From positions 418,857 to 482,856 of the forward strand of contig MNCI01004604.1 in the NCBI GenBank assembly GCA_015680685.1: a stretch of 64,000 nt of DNA. Reading direction: 5' to 3'. A program made the position numbers and the translations under genes. The notes under the pieces are model-generated. The model ran no database searches, was not told where the DNA came from, and saw nothing but the letters and a program-made list of their open reading frames with translations. Numbering within the stretch: position 1 is the first letter of the stretch; each line of letters starts with the position of its first letter. This document shows, piece after piece, positions 11,401 to 21,810 of the stretch. This DNA comes from Gnetum montanum (taxonomy: Eukaryota > Streptophyta > Gnetopsida > Gnetales > Gnetaceae).

Positions 11401-11711
11401 TTCTGCATTGCACTTAAAACAGAAAATGAACCAAAACATTTTACATTTCTGTGTCGTGTTTACAGTTAAACATAAAATCAATAAAAAATTTCTTACATGC
11501 AAGGTTGTGCAATTACAAGTATCAACTTTTTTCATCCATCTCAAAATTTTTTAAGTTACAATTCCCCAAGTCTGAGTCAAAAAACAACAAAAGCTTAAAA
11601 ATTAAAACGCTAAACATCTAGGGCAGGAGGGTCGTTTCCTTTAGATCCAATAGCATCAGGGGCCCCTGCTCCACTGGGGTCGGCTTCTTGAGCATCATCG
11701 CCACCTTCATC

Positions 11712-11809
11712 CTGAAAATACCAAAAAGAACAACCAACATAAGAATAAGTGAATGTCAAAGTTTTATATACTATTTAGTAAATTAATTTCATAAGGACAA
11801 AACGCTTAC
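11712..11809 (-). other. Last intron of the B antisense gene
   Basis: The donor GTAAGCG follows GGAGATCTCCTATG-like exon sequence, and the acceptor TTGGTATTTTCAG precedes GATGAAGGTGG. The F gene has the equivalent intron at 48282-48536, also between a CTTCCCATAG|GTAAGG donor and a TACAATGCAG acceptor, leading into a short acidic last exon. The conserved position supports a real intron. Confidence 0.65.
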
Positions 11810-12593
11810 CATAGGAGATCCCCCTAAGCCGAACTCTAGCCAACGAAGGATTTCTTCTTCTGAAACACTGGCCAGTCTGTCCCATCTAGGCCTAAGTCAA
11901 CATCTGCCAAAGTATTTCCTTTGTCGAAAGCTGATCAGGTAGGGTGTTTCAAAGGGAACTCGCCCACCGAAACTTCCCCAGAAGCAGTTTTGATCACCCT
12001 TGTAGGTGACTCCATTTCCACAGTTGTATTTTGAGAAAACGTATCAAAAGCAGAACGCAAACCCAAACCCTCCAAAAACATCTCTAGTTGTCATTTCTCA
12101 ATAGACACCTCTTTTAACAACTTCTTGTAGTAATGTTTGTGATTTTTCTCATCCTGACCCGACTTACGAACCTTGGAAGCAAAGGCTTTTCAATCTTGAC
12201 ATTTAAGGTTCAGGAGATCAATTTGGGCTTTGCGCTCTACCATTCTCCAAGTCAGCAATGCATGAAGATTCAACAGATTCCAATATCTTGTGTATGTAAC
12301 CTCGGACATTCGCCAGGAGCGATCGCTGCTTAGTCTGGCAGTGGCAAACTCATACCGAGCCTTCAGATCATCACGTTCCACTGACAACTCAGAGACTTCC
12401 CTTTCTTTTGCCTGAATCTGTAGCCAAAACTGCTCAATGGAACGCCTACAGGTCCATATTGACTTAGCATTGTGCACAAAGCCTTCTGCAACTCCATCGT
12501 AAATAGGCCTTGGTACCTATTCAACTTCTGGGGAAAGTGTGGTTAAAATTTCTATGCTAATGCTTTCAGAGGGATCCCATCTCAATTTAGCGC
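11810..12593 (-). pseudogene. Exon 7 of the B antisense gene: charged, probably coiled-coil
   Basis: The reading frame contains WTCRRSIEQFWLQIQAKERE followed by SELSVERDDLKARYEFATAR. It has high Glu, Lys, Arg and Leu content with heptad-like spacing, so a coiled coil is likely. Then comes a Trp- and Tyr-bearing block (WRMSEVTYTRYWNLL). The F gene reads CRNINEDLWKWVQKSEQEKA and WRKTIIYYVRYWTVV at the same place (47790-47970). Stops split the exon in both copies. The function is unknown. Confidence 0.65.
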
Positions 12594-13288
12594 CTACCCA
12601 TGTGAAAAATACAAATGTTAGGGCAATATAAACAAGACGTGAAATTCCAAACCTTTGAATAATTTATGCCTATGTTAGGGTGGGCCTCCTAGATCCGTTC
12701 AACGACGTCTTCCACGAGTCCAGCCACAAAATCCATTATGCTTGGCATTTTAGACCAAGTAAATGGCTCACGGGTATGGGATGAACTAACCTCAGCGGTC
12801 CTCTCCGGGGGAGCCGTCTTCATCGGTACATCCAAACGCACCGTCCTAGTCTTGCTGCCTTCATCTGGATAAGAAAAAAACACAAAATAAAAAAATACCA
12901 CAAAATGACAACTGACAGGAGAAATTGAAACAAGATAAAAGGAAAAACATACCGTGTGCTTCGTCACCTTCTGGGGGAGCACCTAAATCCAGGTCTCCCT
13001 GAAGAAACCTGTGGAACACTTGATCGACACTACCCTAGTCATCCAGGGGCTCCATTTCCATGGTTTTCTCCTTTAATTCCTTCGTTCCTCCACCCTAGCT
13101 CTTCTTCGTATTTTCCTCGTCATTCTTCTCCATGTTAGTCTCCTCCTCCTCAGTGATGGTCTCTAAAGCCTGTTTCCTCACTGTTTTTTAAAATCAAACG
13201 AAAAACATCAAAGACACGTAAGCGATTGAAGTAAAAGTTATAAACAAAGTGAAAACGATAAAGTAATAAGCAAGTGAGCACTGCTTAC

Positions 13289-14328
13289 CAGGAATCTTGA
13301 AGCGTATGCACTTCACGCATGGTTGGTTCACACCGGAGACTTCCTCAGTCATGCGTTCAGGCCTCTTTAGCTTTGACTTGGCTTGGCCAACGGTCTTCTT
13401 GATGATCCATTCTACTCTTCTAGCAGTGTAGGGTACCTCATCTGGCTCCAATCCCAAACTATCACGTGTGTGAATTGAAGCATCAGATGATCCCCTTGTA
13501 GTAATAGAAACAGATTCATCAATGCCTTCAGTTGCATCTTGGGATTTAGCTGTCTCAAACAAGTGATTGTTCCATGGGCGGGATATTTGACCCCAATCCC
13601 GCAGAACAAACTTGTTGTCTGCGCGAACTACCAGGAACTCAGAAAAATGACAAAGATAATCGACGAAGAATGCGAAGGTGAAATGGGATTGCGCCTCGCA
13701 TTCGAACGCAACCGCACTATCTCCTTGTGCATGCCTGACAACAAAAATCATGCCCAGTTATATCGCATGCCCATTTCCAAGACAGTTCACATAACGTGAA
13801 CAGCCTCAACCCCAAGACACTTCACATGGGAAAGAGTTTTAGGGAATACCCATGCTCTGAACAGGGGATATAATTCATTCACTTCCACAACTTTTGCCTT
13901 CCCCTGCATCGGGAATCCCTTGGCACCCTTAGCCACGCCTAGCCAATCTTCTAACTAACGAATCATCTGGAGCTCTTTATGAGCTCTGTCTAATACTACA
14001 TTTAAGCCATCTGCCAGTACACCAAATAAGTTTGAAAAGAACTCGGGCGACAGATGGAAAACTACCTTCACACCCTTAATCCGGGTGTTGTAGTATGAGA
14101 TAGACTCATTAAAAGAGTCTACAATCCCAATCATCTCCCCAATGGATACGTCAGGGCTCGGGGTCATAAAAAGCTCCATGAGGCCAGCATTATCCAGGCA
14201 ACAAGTGATGGATGGAGGAGCATGATTACGTAACCACTTTTGAGCCTTAGTCACCCCTCCGAACTTCATTGACAAGGTAGTCTCGGTTCGTCCGGTTGTC
14301 ACTAGATCCTCACCAGAAGGAACATCAA
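13289..14328 (-). pseudogene. Exon 4 of the B antisense gene: conserved domain of unknown function
   Basis: The longest exon. It reads GLMELFMTPSPDV, DSFNESISYYNTRIKGVKVV and FFSNLFGVLADG, matching GLMDLFLAPNP, DSFSKKVYCFHTHVHGVLVV and LFTNLFSVHDDG in element F (45815-45990). Later NELYPLFRAWVFPKTLS matches EVYPIFNGHAFPKLLS. The layout (short helical lead, then RIKGVKVVF..SPEFFSNLFGV) is reminiscent of the plant 'putative transposon protein' family (PF20167-like), but that is a weak resemblance. Stops lie at about 13953 and near 13795, with a frameshift near 13750. Confidence 0.6.
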
Positions 14329-14756
14329 CTACAAAAGCAATTTAAAATGGTCATATCAGCGCAACTCCAAACAGTCAGACAAACCCACCAAAACATCTAG
14401 GAAATGTTACCACTTACCGTTAGTGGTGGATTTAGATGTGCTGCCAAGGTCACAAGGGAAGACTGGCTCGTTGTCCGACCAGTCTTCATGAAGCCACCCA
14501 CGAGCTTTGCACATCGCAAATGCTCTAGAGAACTACTTGTGAAAATGGACGATTGCCCCCTTAGTCTGACCCAAAATGATTCCACGAAGGGTGGGGCCTG
14601 TCATGAATGCCTCCAGGGTAGTGCGAGCAAGAGCTAGTCCTTCATCCTCAATCAATGTCCCGTCTAGATTGGTCTTCGGTCTATAAACAAATATATGTCA
14701 AAAGAAAAAATAAACACCAAACGGCGAAAGGAAACAGTAAACTTAAAAAGTCCTAC

Positions 14757-15206
14757 CTGTCCACTCAGCACACTGTCCTAGGAGGATTCTGGAATATTAT
14801 GTGCACGCAGGCGGCTATGAACAGAGTATTGTTGAGGTAGTCTAACCCTCGCAGCAATAGTGCCCACACGCATGTTAATGGTCGTGTAGACCGGGGCCCA
14901 CGGGTAGTACCATCCTCGTTAACAAGAGGCCCCTCGTCAATGGCTTGTATGAAAACCATGACACCCTCTGCAGCCCCCAGTAGCATTTCCTCAAGCACGC
15001 TCCGTCCAATCACCTCGTGAAAGTTCGACCAGATAGCCACCTCGAAATTGTCTAACAGGAAGGCCAAAAATCTACATGCGCCTTCCCTAAACCAAACCCC
15101 ATTGTCATCCACAGTTAAATCAGGGGAAGCTTCCCCGGCCTCAATGGGGCCAACCCATGCTAAGACCCTGACAAGCTCAACAACGAGGAGGAAATGCTTA
15201 CTGTCC
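14757..15206 (-). pseudogene. Exon 2 of the B antisense gene: HAD/FCP1-NIF-like phosphatase domain, catalytic residues lost
   Basis: The order of signals fits the FCP1/NIF branch of the HAD fold. The first is a hydrophobic strand HFLLVVELVRVLAWV, where the family has the DxDxT/DxN loop. Next is WFREGACRFLAFLLDNFEVA followed by IWSN (the family has RPGVxEFLxxxxxxFEVxIWSS), and then NTLFIAACVHIIFQNPPRTV (the family has NTLLxDDSPxKxxxNPPxTA). The nucleophile Asp is Glu, and the late Asp pair is Ala-Ala. The motif-II Ser remains. About 150 residues, the normal size for this domain. It would be a pseudoenzyme if ever expressed. It begins directly after a TTGCAG acceptor. Confidence 0.6.
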
Positions 15207-15914
15207 CTGCAACCAATCACGAAAAGCGAAAGTTTACATCATAAATCGACACTTAAATCTGAATTTTTTTTAACTATTTACACTTAGCATATACACCGCT
15301 TAAACCAGCATATACGCCGATGAAACTATTTACACTTAGTGTAATACATGGCTTAGACTCAGCGTATAAACTGTACACTGAGCGTATACGCTACCTAACT
15401 CAGCGTATACGCTGATAATGAACTGTTTCACGCTATTGCCCGAATTTCGTACGCTCAGCATATACACCCAAGAAACCCTTGGCGTCTACGCCCAAGTTAG
15501 CTTCCAGCATAAATAGTCTATGCCAGAAACATAAAAAACAAGTCTATGATGCAAAAACAATTGCGTACGCACAGCGTATACGCTGAACAAACCCTCGACG
15601 TATACGCCATCACAGTAAGCATGATTTACGCTGATAGAACAAACAAATCACGCTAACGAAACTTCGCACATAGAGAACTCATGACACCGTGGCTTACAAT
15701 GGTACAACGGTGTAGAAAAATGTTTACGTTAACAATTCTGATTACGCCCTAATAGTCTACGCTAACCCGATAGTCTACGCTATGAAATTACGTTCGGCGT
15801 ATACGCCGAAAACCCCTTGTGCCGAGAAACCCTCTACGCTTGGCGTATATGCCAAGACTGTCTACGATCAAAAAGGAAAGCAAAAAAATGACAGAGGCAG
15901 GGATCAGAGCCTAC
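15207..15914 (-). other. Intron 1 of the B antisense gene, loaded with GCGTATACGC motifs
   Basis: Donor GTAGGC at the 15914 side and acceptor ATTGGTTGCAG at the 15207 side. Between them are perfect GCGTATACGC copies at 15382-15391, 15403-15412, 15574-15583 and 15797-15806 plus many one-base variants. The same decamer fills the LTRs of this family. No reading frame is seen here. Confidence 0.65.
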
Positions 15915-16045
15915 CTGTGGGATGTCATAGGCCATGACGGGATCCTTGGCCTGGGCAGGCCCTACAGCATAGCTTCAGTCTCCTCCACAAAGGTCAAGTC
16001 AGGACCCTTCCTCCCCTGGCCTGCCACTTCTTTTCCCTTGCCCAT
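15915..16045 (-). pseudogene. Exon 1 of the B antisense gene
   Basis: It starts with MGKGKEVAGQGRKG, is basic and low in complexity, has one in-frame TAG (after EETEAML), and ends SHR at a CCCACAG|GTAGGC donor. The start was chosen because it is the first ATG downstream of a good TATA box and the frame leads to a donor. No counterpart is found in element F. Confidence 0.5.
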
Positions 16046-16539
16046 CTCGGTCTCCTTTACGCCAATTTCACAAGTTTACGCTGAGAAGGACTGTCTACGC
16101 TAGTGCCTGAAAATGCTATGCGCTGCGTCTATGCTAGGGTTTAGTGTCGGGCGTCTACACTAAGGATTACTCTTCGGCGTCTACGCTCACAAGCAAGTTT
16201 ACACTTACACCAGGTATGATCGTCTACGCTTACGCTTTAGCAGTTTACGCTTATGCTTTAATAGGGCACTCTCCCTCTTACGCTCAATCCAAAGTAAGAA
16301 ACAAATGAAACCCCCCCCCTTCTTTATATAGCGCCCCACTGACGCTGACGCTGACGCCGTCATTTACACCGCCGCTTACGCCGCCATCACTCCTTTTTAG
16401 CATTTTGTGCCTTTTTACTCATTTTTCGCTAAAATTTTCCCGAAAATAATTTGAAAATTATTAAAAATTATTGAAAAAAGAGATTATTACGTCTTGGTTC
16501 CCCCGTGGACCCCATTTCACGTGTTTACGCTGAACACTC
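16046..16539 (-). promoter_or_regulatory. Upstream region of the B antisense gene with TATA box at 16323-16330
   Basis: On the minus strand GCTATATAAAG lies 278 bases before the inferred ATG, a canonical plant TATA context. The region between TATA and ATG holds several TTTACGC/GTCTACGC half-motifs. Upstream of the TATA is a GC-rich stretch with repeated ACGCTGACGCTGACGCC (16340-16385). No protein-coding feature is seen. This would be an internal promoter firing against the retrotransposon transcript (inference). Confidence 0.55.
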
Positions 16540-16654
16540 TAGTGTAAACTGCCATTACGGCCCGGTAAGGCCTTAAACTGGCACTTAAAGCTCGGTATGG
16601 CCGTAAACTGCCATTTCCTAATCCAGTTACGGCTCGGTAAGGCCTTAAACTACC
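16540..16654. repeat. TAAACT motif array, RT side of the antisense gene (B)
   Basis: About four units resembling GCCCGGTAAGGCCTTAAACT occur, with a TAAACTGCCA or TAAACTACCA ending. They mirror the array at 11123-11400, so the antisense gene is bracketed by related arrays. Confidence 0.65.
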
Positions 16655-18246
16655 ATGCATCCCAGTGTGATGGTAATCCACAATTATGCATATACACATA
16701 GTTTAAAAGTACCAAAAGACATAGAACGATACCCCTTTTCTTATTTAGCCCTCTGTTTATTCGCAGGAGCAAGCTCAATGGACTATGAGCATTTAACCGC
16801 ACCGTTAATCATTGACGGACCATATGGAAAAATTACACAAGGCATTAATATAAATCTCATCAACTTGAGTTCACCAACATACGACATAGTCATAGCCTCC
16901 ACACAACAAATAACAAATGATTGCAAAGGCATGACAAAATTCCTTGACATAGAGGCAAAGAATATCACCGAAGACCCGTTGGCCGAAACTCCCATCATCA
17001 TGCCCAATGGGGAAGTTAAAATTTTAAAATTAAGCACCTTATTACAACCACCATTAGCAAAAAACATTGAGAATGTGCTTAGGGAAAACATGAAAGCATT
17101 CGCTTGGTCCTATACGGACATGCCCTGGCTAGATTCCCGAATTATCCAACACAATATTATCCTTGACCCAAAGTTGAGACCAGTAAAACAAAAAGCATGA
17201 AAGGTTAAGCCCGAGGTGGCATTAGCAGTTCGCAATGAGATCACCAAGCTTTATCAAGTTGGTTTCATTTGGGCTGTTGATTATGCTGAGTGGGTGTCCA
17301 ACATGGTAATTGTTCCAAAGAAGAACGGAAGCATTCGTTTGTGCATTGACTTCCGGGACTTAAATGTTGCAACCATAAAGGATGATTTTCCTCTACCCAG
17401 CATCGATCAGCTTGTTGACTCAACCACTAGGCATGCACTATTATCCTTCATGGACGGCTTCTCGGGATACAATCAAATATGTATCAACCCAGAACATCAA
17501 CTTCAGACAACCTTTATGACACCATGGGGAACCTTTAGTTACACAATGATGCCTTTTGGGCTCAAGAACGCTAGAGCCATGTATCAAAGAGCGATGAAGT
17601 TTATCTTTAGTAATTTCATACTACACTCACTCAACGACTAAGTGGATGACATTGTGGTTAAGTGAAAAATAGAAGAGCAACATATACAAGATCTTGACTT
17701 AGTATTAAAACGTTATCTAAAGTACAAATTGAGACTCAACCCAAAAAAATGTGTCTCCGGTATCAAAACAGGCAAAATGCTTGGATTTATAACATCTAAA
17801 GCAGGGATACGAGTAGACCCCGATAAGGTTAAGGCCATAACAAACCTGAAACCACCAGGAAACCTTACCGAACTTCAAGGTCTACAAGTTAGATTATAGT
17901 TTATCAGGCGCTTCATAGAAAAACTGACAGATAAACTAAAACCCATGAACCACCTATTACGCAAGAACGTACATTTTGAATGGACTCCGCAGTATCAACA
18001 AGCATTCGATGACATTAAAATGGTACTTGCCCAGTTACCCACGGTTTATCCACCTCAAAATGATAAACCATTCTACATCTGCCTTGCTACTTCGGATTCG
18101 TCCATCGCATCTATGCTTTGCCAGAAACGAGATGACGGAACTGAAGTCCCTGTATATTACTTGAGCCATGCATTAGTTGCCCATGAGAAAAGGTACAACG
18201 ATGTGGAGAAGTCATGTTTAGCTTTGCTCTTTTCTTTAAGAAAATN
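16655..18246 (+). pseudogene. Reverse transcriptase and first RNase H of element B
   Basis: Pol in frame 2. The N-terminal part carries LLQPPLAKNIENVLRENMKA and DMPWLDSRIIQHNI. RT blocks follow: SNMVIVPKKNGSIRLCIDFR, DDFPLPSIDQLVD, FMDGFSGYNQI and TPWGTFSYTMMPFGLKNA. At the active site the Tyr codon of YVDD is TAA (17639-17641), leaving VDD. A further TGA follows at the expected Ser (VVK*). The RNase H part shows VYYLSHALVAHEKRY and CLALLFSLRK, then stops at an N and LTR D. The domain is cut: the rest of the first RNase H is missing on the far side of D. Confidence 0.92.
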
Positions 18247-19689
18247 TGTACCGACCGAAATCGTCAGTGCGAGGCTAGAACGTTACGGGCACCGAAAGAT
18301 CCGCGGACAAGCATAGTCGACCCTGCCTCAGCTTGAGGGCGAGCTGGAGTGGACGAAGGCAGAGTGCCTTGAATGGTCCGCATGCGGATCAAACAAGGAC
18401 TTCCCCGAGTGCCACTGAAGTGTTATACGCTCGATTATGTGTAAAACAGAGCATAAACGGTGAAACAGGTGCAGACAGCGTAAGCGCAGAGGGGCGTAAA
18501 CAACGTCGAGCGTGAACAGCGTAAACAAAGATAGGCCCAGCATAAGCTTATACAGGCGTGAATAGCGTAAACAAGTACAAAGGACGTAAACAGATGCAAA
18601 CGGCGTAAACAGTGAGCATACATGGACGCAGATGGAGCATGAACGTAAGCGGGCGTAAATGAAGCATGGGCTAAATTAACGTAAAACTGTAAAAGAACTT
18701 GCAACAAGCGTAAACAGTGGATTACAGAGTTAAAATGTTGTGCATCGGTCTAACGCAGTTGTGTAGGGACACAAGGTAGACGTAAAGCCCCGATGGACGG
18801 AGGGAAGCAGTCGGCTGACACAGTAGGCGGAGCGCGGATTGTGCTTGGCGTAGAAGACTTCCAGCGTAAGCGTAAGTGTAAGGGGGTTTCTGCAACGTAA
18901 TTGCTCTGGGTCTGCTCTGGTAAATTTTTGCCAACTTGGTAAATGCGGAAAACTGGGCTATTTATAGGGGTAGGGTTACCGGGAAAATTGGACTGGGAGA
19001 CACATGGCGTATAGACCGGGCGTTACAATTTAGAAACATGGTATACGCTGGGCGTATACGTTACAACAGGCCGGGCGTATACGCTGGACGTAGACTTGGA
19101 TAGATGCTGGCGTATACGCTGGGGCGTATACGCTGGGGCGTATACGCTGATGGATGTTGGACGTCGACTTGCTTCAATTCTTGCTTCTGTTGCACCTGCT
19201 GAGTGTGTGTGTGAAGCTTGTATGCTGAGCGTCAGGCGTATACGCTGGTGAATGTTGGGCATATACGTCGGGCGTATACGCCGAAGGATGTCCACTTGCT
19301 TCAATTCTTACTCTTCGGTGTAATCTTCATGTTGCCATTGGAGATCTTGTCGTCGAGCATGTGCATCTGCCATACTTGGGCGTGTACGCCGGAGAGCCAG
19401 GCGTATACGCTGGGCATAGACACTGGGCGTAGATGCCGGGCATAGATGCCAGGCGTAGACGCTAGGATAGCTCGGTTTAAAACTGGGCATATACGCTGGG
19501 CGTAGACGCTAGCACAACACAGTTTAAAACTGGGGGTATACACCGGCACAACACTTTGGTAAGAACCAGATGTTTCGATTTTCAAAATTTTCCTGTGTGA
19601 CTTCAAATGTAGCCGAAGTCGCCCATGGGTCATGGGGATCTACTTCTTGTTAGACAGATGCTAAACTCAAAGATTTTTGTGGTGTTTCA
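18247..19689 (-). repeat. Solo LTR D nested in element B pol
   Basis: A 1443-bp LTR with both termini intact (TGTACCGACCGAAATCG at the left, TGTGGTGTTTCA at the right), inserted opposite to B. A TATA (CTATAAATAG, minus) lies at 18958-18967. Perfect GCGTATACGC copies cluster at 19075-19545, including three in a row near 19110-19150. The right flank is AATGG. The left flank is AAAT then a single N, so the target duplication cannot be confirmed. It is a full-length relative of the deleted LTR A. Confidence 0.88.
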
Positions 19690-20230
19690 AATGGCAACAT
19701 CACCAACGTGCAACCAAGCAACTATAGACCCAGAGTTCTCAGATGAGAATATAAGCACCATAGACATAGTGCCCGATGACTATGATGCTATTTTAAACTT
19801 TGATGGGGCATCTACCTCTCAAGGAGGAAGTGCAACCGCTGTCATCACCCATCCCTCCGGGGAGATCTGACCCTTTGCCTATCATTTCAACTTTCACTAT
19901 ACCAACAACATAGCAGAGTATGAAGGTCTCCTTAGAGGTCTCGCGGTAGCTCTGGCTTTAAACATCACATGACTTGTAGTCAGAGGGGACTCGCAACTAG
20001 TCCTAAACCAAGTCACAAACATCTATACATGTAAAGCCCAACATTTACAACCATACTGTGACTTGGCAAAACACCTAATGAGGCGATTCAAAAACATCGA
20101 TGTGCAACACGTTTCTAGAAATGATAACACCATCGCAGATGCATTAGCCACATTAGCACTAAACATATCTCCAAACATGTTCCACACATTGCCAAGCTCC
20201 ATAACCAGTTGTGCTGAACCAATCACTGAC
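19690..20230 (+). pseudogene. Second (archaeal-type) RNase H of element B
   Basis: A second RNase H domain between the RT-linked RNase H and the integrase is the hallmark of Tat-lineage elements. Four acidic positions are visible: LNFDGASTSQGG, NNIAEYEGLLRGL, VRGDSQLVLN and NTIADALATLALN. TGA at 19868 and another stop near 19970 break it. It follows LTR D directly, preceded by the linker EFSDENISTIDIVPDDYD. The frame is the same as the RT. Confidence 0.88.
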
Positions 20231-21520
20231 ACCCTTGAGATGTTACCGATTGCATCTGTTAGTTCAACACACGTGATAGAATGGTACGACAACATAAAAG
20301 AATACCTTCTACGCGGCAAAACACCACGAAATCTAACAAATGCACAGAGAGACGCAGTGTGGAAACATTCTAAACAATATACCTTGGTAGGGGACACACT
20401 ATGTCGTCGATCCTACGAAAGCATATTGCTAACATGTGTCAATAGTATTGATGCCCAAACAATTTTCGATCAGGTACATGAGGGGCTATGCGGAGGACAC
20501 ATAGCACCAAAGGCTATGGCAACAAAGATCAGGGGCTTAGGCTACTATTGGCCACACATGGAATACGACTGTCTCTCCAAAGTCAGAACATGCAATACTT
20601 GCCAAAAACACATCAATCTAATACATCTCCCACCAAATGAGTTGCACACAGTGCAAATCACATGGCCCTTTCAAAATTGGGGATTGGATCTTATCGGCCC
20701 AATAACCCCCTCGTCTTCTGCGGGCCATAGTTTCATTATAACCTCCACAGAATACTTCATGAAGTGGGTAGAAGCTGCTCCCCTTCGAAAAACTACATCC
20801 AAACACGTGTGCAATTTCATTCTGGAAAACATTGTAACCTGCTTTGGCATTCCCATGACAATCATCACTGACAATGGGCCACAATTTAGCAGTGCCGAGA
20901 CCAAAGCCTTTTGTGAAAATTTAGGGATCAAACACTCGTTTTCATCCCCTTACTATCCTTAGAGCAATGGACAAGTGAAAGCAACAAACAAGACAATTAT
21001 TACAATACTTAAGAAAATGCTTACCCAGAGCAAAAGAAAGTGGCACGAGCAATTGACGTACGCATTGTGGGCATACCGTACTACGCACCGAACTTCAACA
21101 GGTAAGACACCATACAGTCTTGTTTACGGTTCAGAAGCTGTTTTACCTTTGGAACTGCAGGTACCATCTTTAAGGATCACACTTTCTGGACTCCTCGACG
21201 ATGGGCAGAACAATGATCTACGCATCATCGACCTAGACTCGGCAGAAGAGGAATGCATACGTGCACTCGATCAGATCAAATGGTACCAAAAACAACAATG
21301 GTAATGACATCGGCAAGACATCAACAAGTGCCCTATCAAAGAAGGTGACCTTGTGCTTAAAGCTATTCGGGAACACCCGGACAGATTCTCAGCCAACTGG
21401 GAAGGGCCTTACTTGGTCATTACAGCATTTGACAATGAAGCATTCAAACTAACTAACATGGAAGGAAATGAGCTTGCCAATCTGACCAATCACTTGTACC
21501 TAAAACCATTTTACGTTTGA
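20231..21520 (+). pseudogene. Integrase of element B
   Basis: An H2C2 zinc region (HEGLCGGH, then TCNTC) is followed by the DDE core: WGLDLIGPITP, IITDNGPQF (Asp codon 20870-20872) and SNGQVKATNK. In the last, the catalytic Glu codon is AAA, Lys (20978-20980). TAG at 20960-20962 replaces the usual Gln of YYPQ. The C-terminal part keeps GDLVLKA, SANWEGPYLVI and NHLYLKPFYV, with the natural stop at 21518-21520, after TAA-TGA at 21302-21307. The Tat-type tail has no chromodomain. It stays in frame 2 throughout. Confidence 0.92.
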
Positions 21521-21810
21521 GTACAAGCTCAGGTACGCGAAAGTCCTGGAATCACGACTATAAATTGATACCATAGCTCATCCTGAAATCATGCCGGTAA
21601 ACTGATACCACATAACAGTCCTGGGTTACGACCTAAAATTGACACCACAACTATCCTGGCATCATGACAATAAACTAATACCCCACAATGTCTGCAATTA
21701 CAATAAACTAGCATCTATCTGGCATGATAGTAAACTGCCACCGTCACAACCATCAGAGTCTGCTAAGACTATAAACTAGCTTGCTTTTGCATGGTTCGCT
21801 AAAACTATAA
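21521..21810. repeat. TAAACT motif array after the B integrase
   Basis: Irregular units of about 35-45 bases run like TCCTGGAATCACGAC then ATAAACTGATACC. At least seven TAAACT or TAAATT endings are visible. Elements F (40120-40738) and H (35480-35873) have arrays at the same place right after the integrase stop. Confidence 0.7.

Larger units (their letters stand above)
11610..16045 (-). pseudogene. Antisense multi-exon gene in element B (HAD-like domain, unknown domains, coiled-coil and acidic tail)
   Basis: A gene-like unit opposite in sense to the element. Eight exons are inferred from reading frames and GT-AG sites: 16045-15915, 15206-14757, 14680-14418, 14328-13289, 13180-12953, 12864-12672, 12593-11810 and 11711-11610. 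Donors read GTAGGC, GTAGGA, GTAAGT, GTAAGC, GTATGT, GC (decayed) and GTAAGC. Acceptors end TTGCAG, TTATAG, TTGTAG, AACAG, ATCCAG, GGTAG and TTTCAG. The start MGKGKEVAG and the final stop at 11612-11610 are clear. In-frame stops and at least one frameshift near 13750 show decay. Element F holds a homologous gene in the same antisense position. The product is not identified as a whole. Exon ends are by eye. Confidence 0.72.

Noticed and set aside
13955-14302. Firm assignment of exon 4 to the 'putative plant transposon protein' family
   Set aside because: Only a short stretch (RIKGVKVVF..SPEFFSNLFGV) is reminiscent. The catalytic or diagnostic residues of that family are not known to me, so it stays as an unknown domain.
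18247-19689. LTR D as the end of a full nested element
   Set aside because: Both termini are followed directly by element B pol sequence and no internal region is present, so it is a solo LTR.
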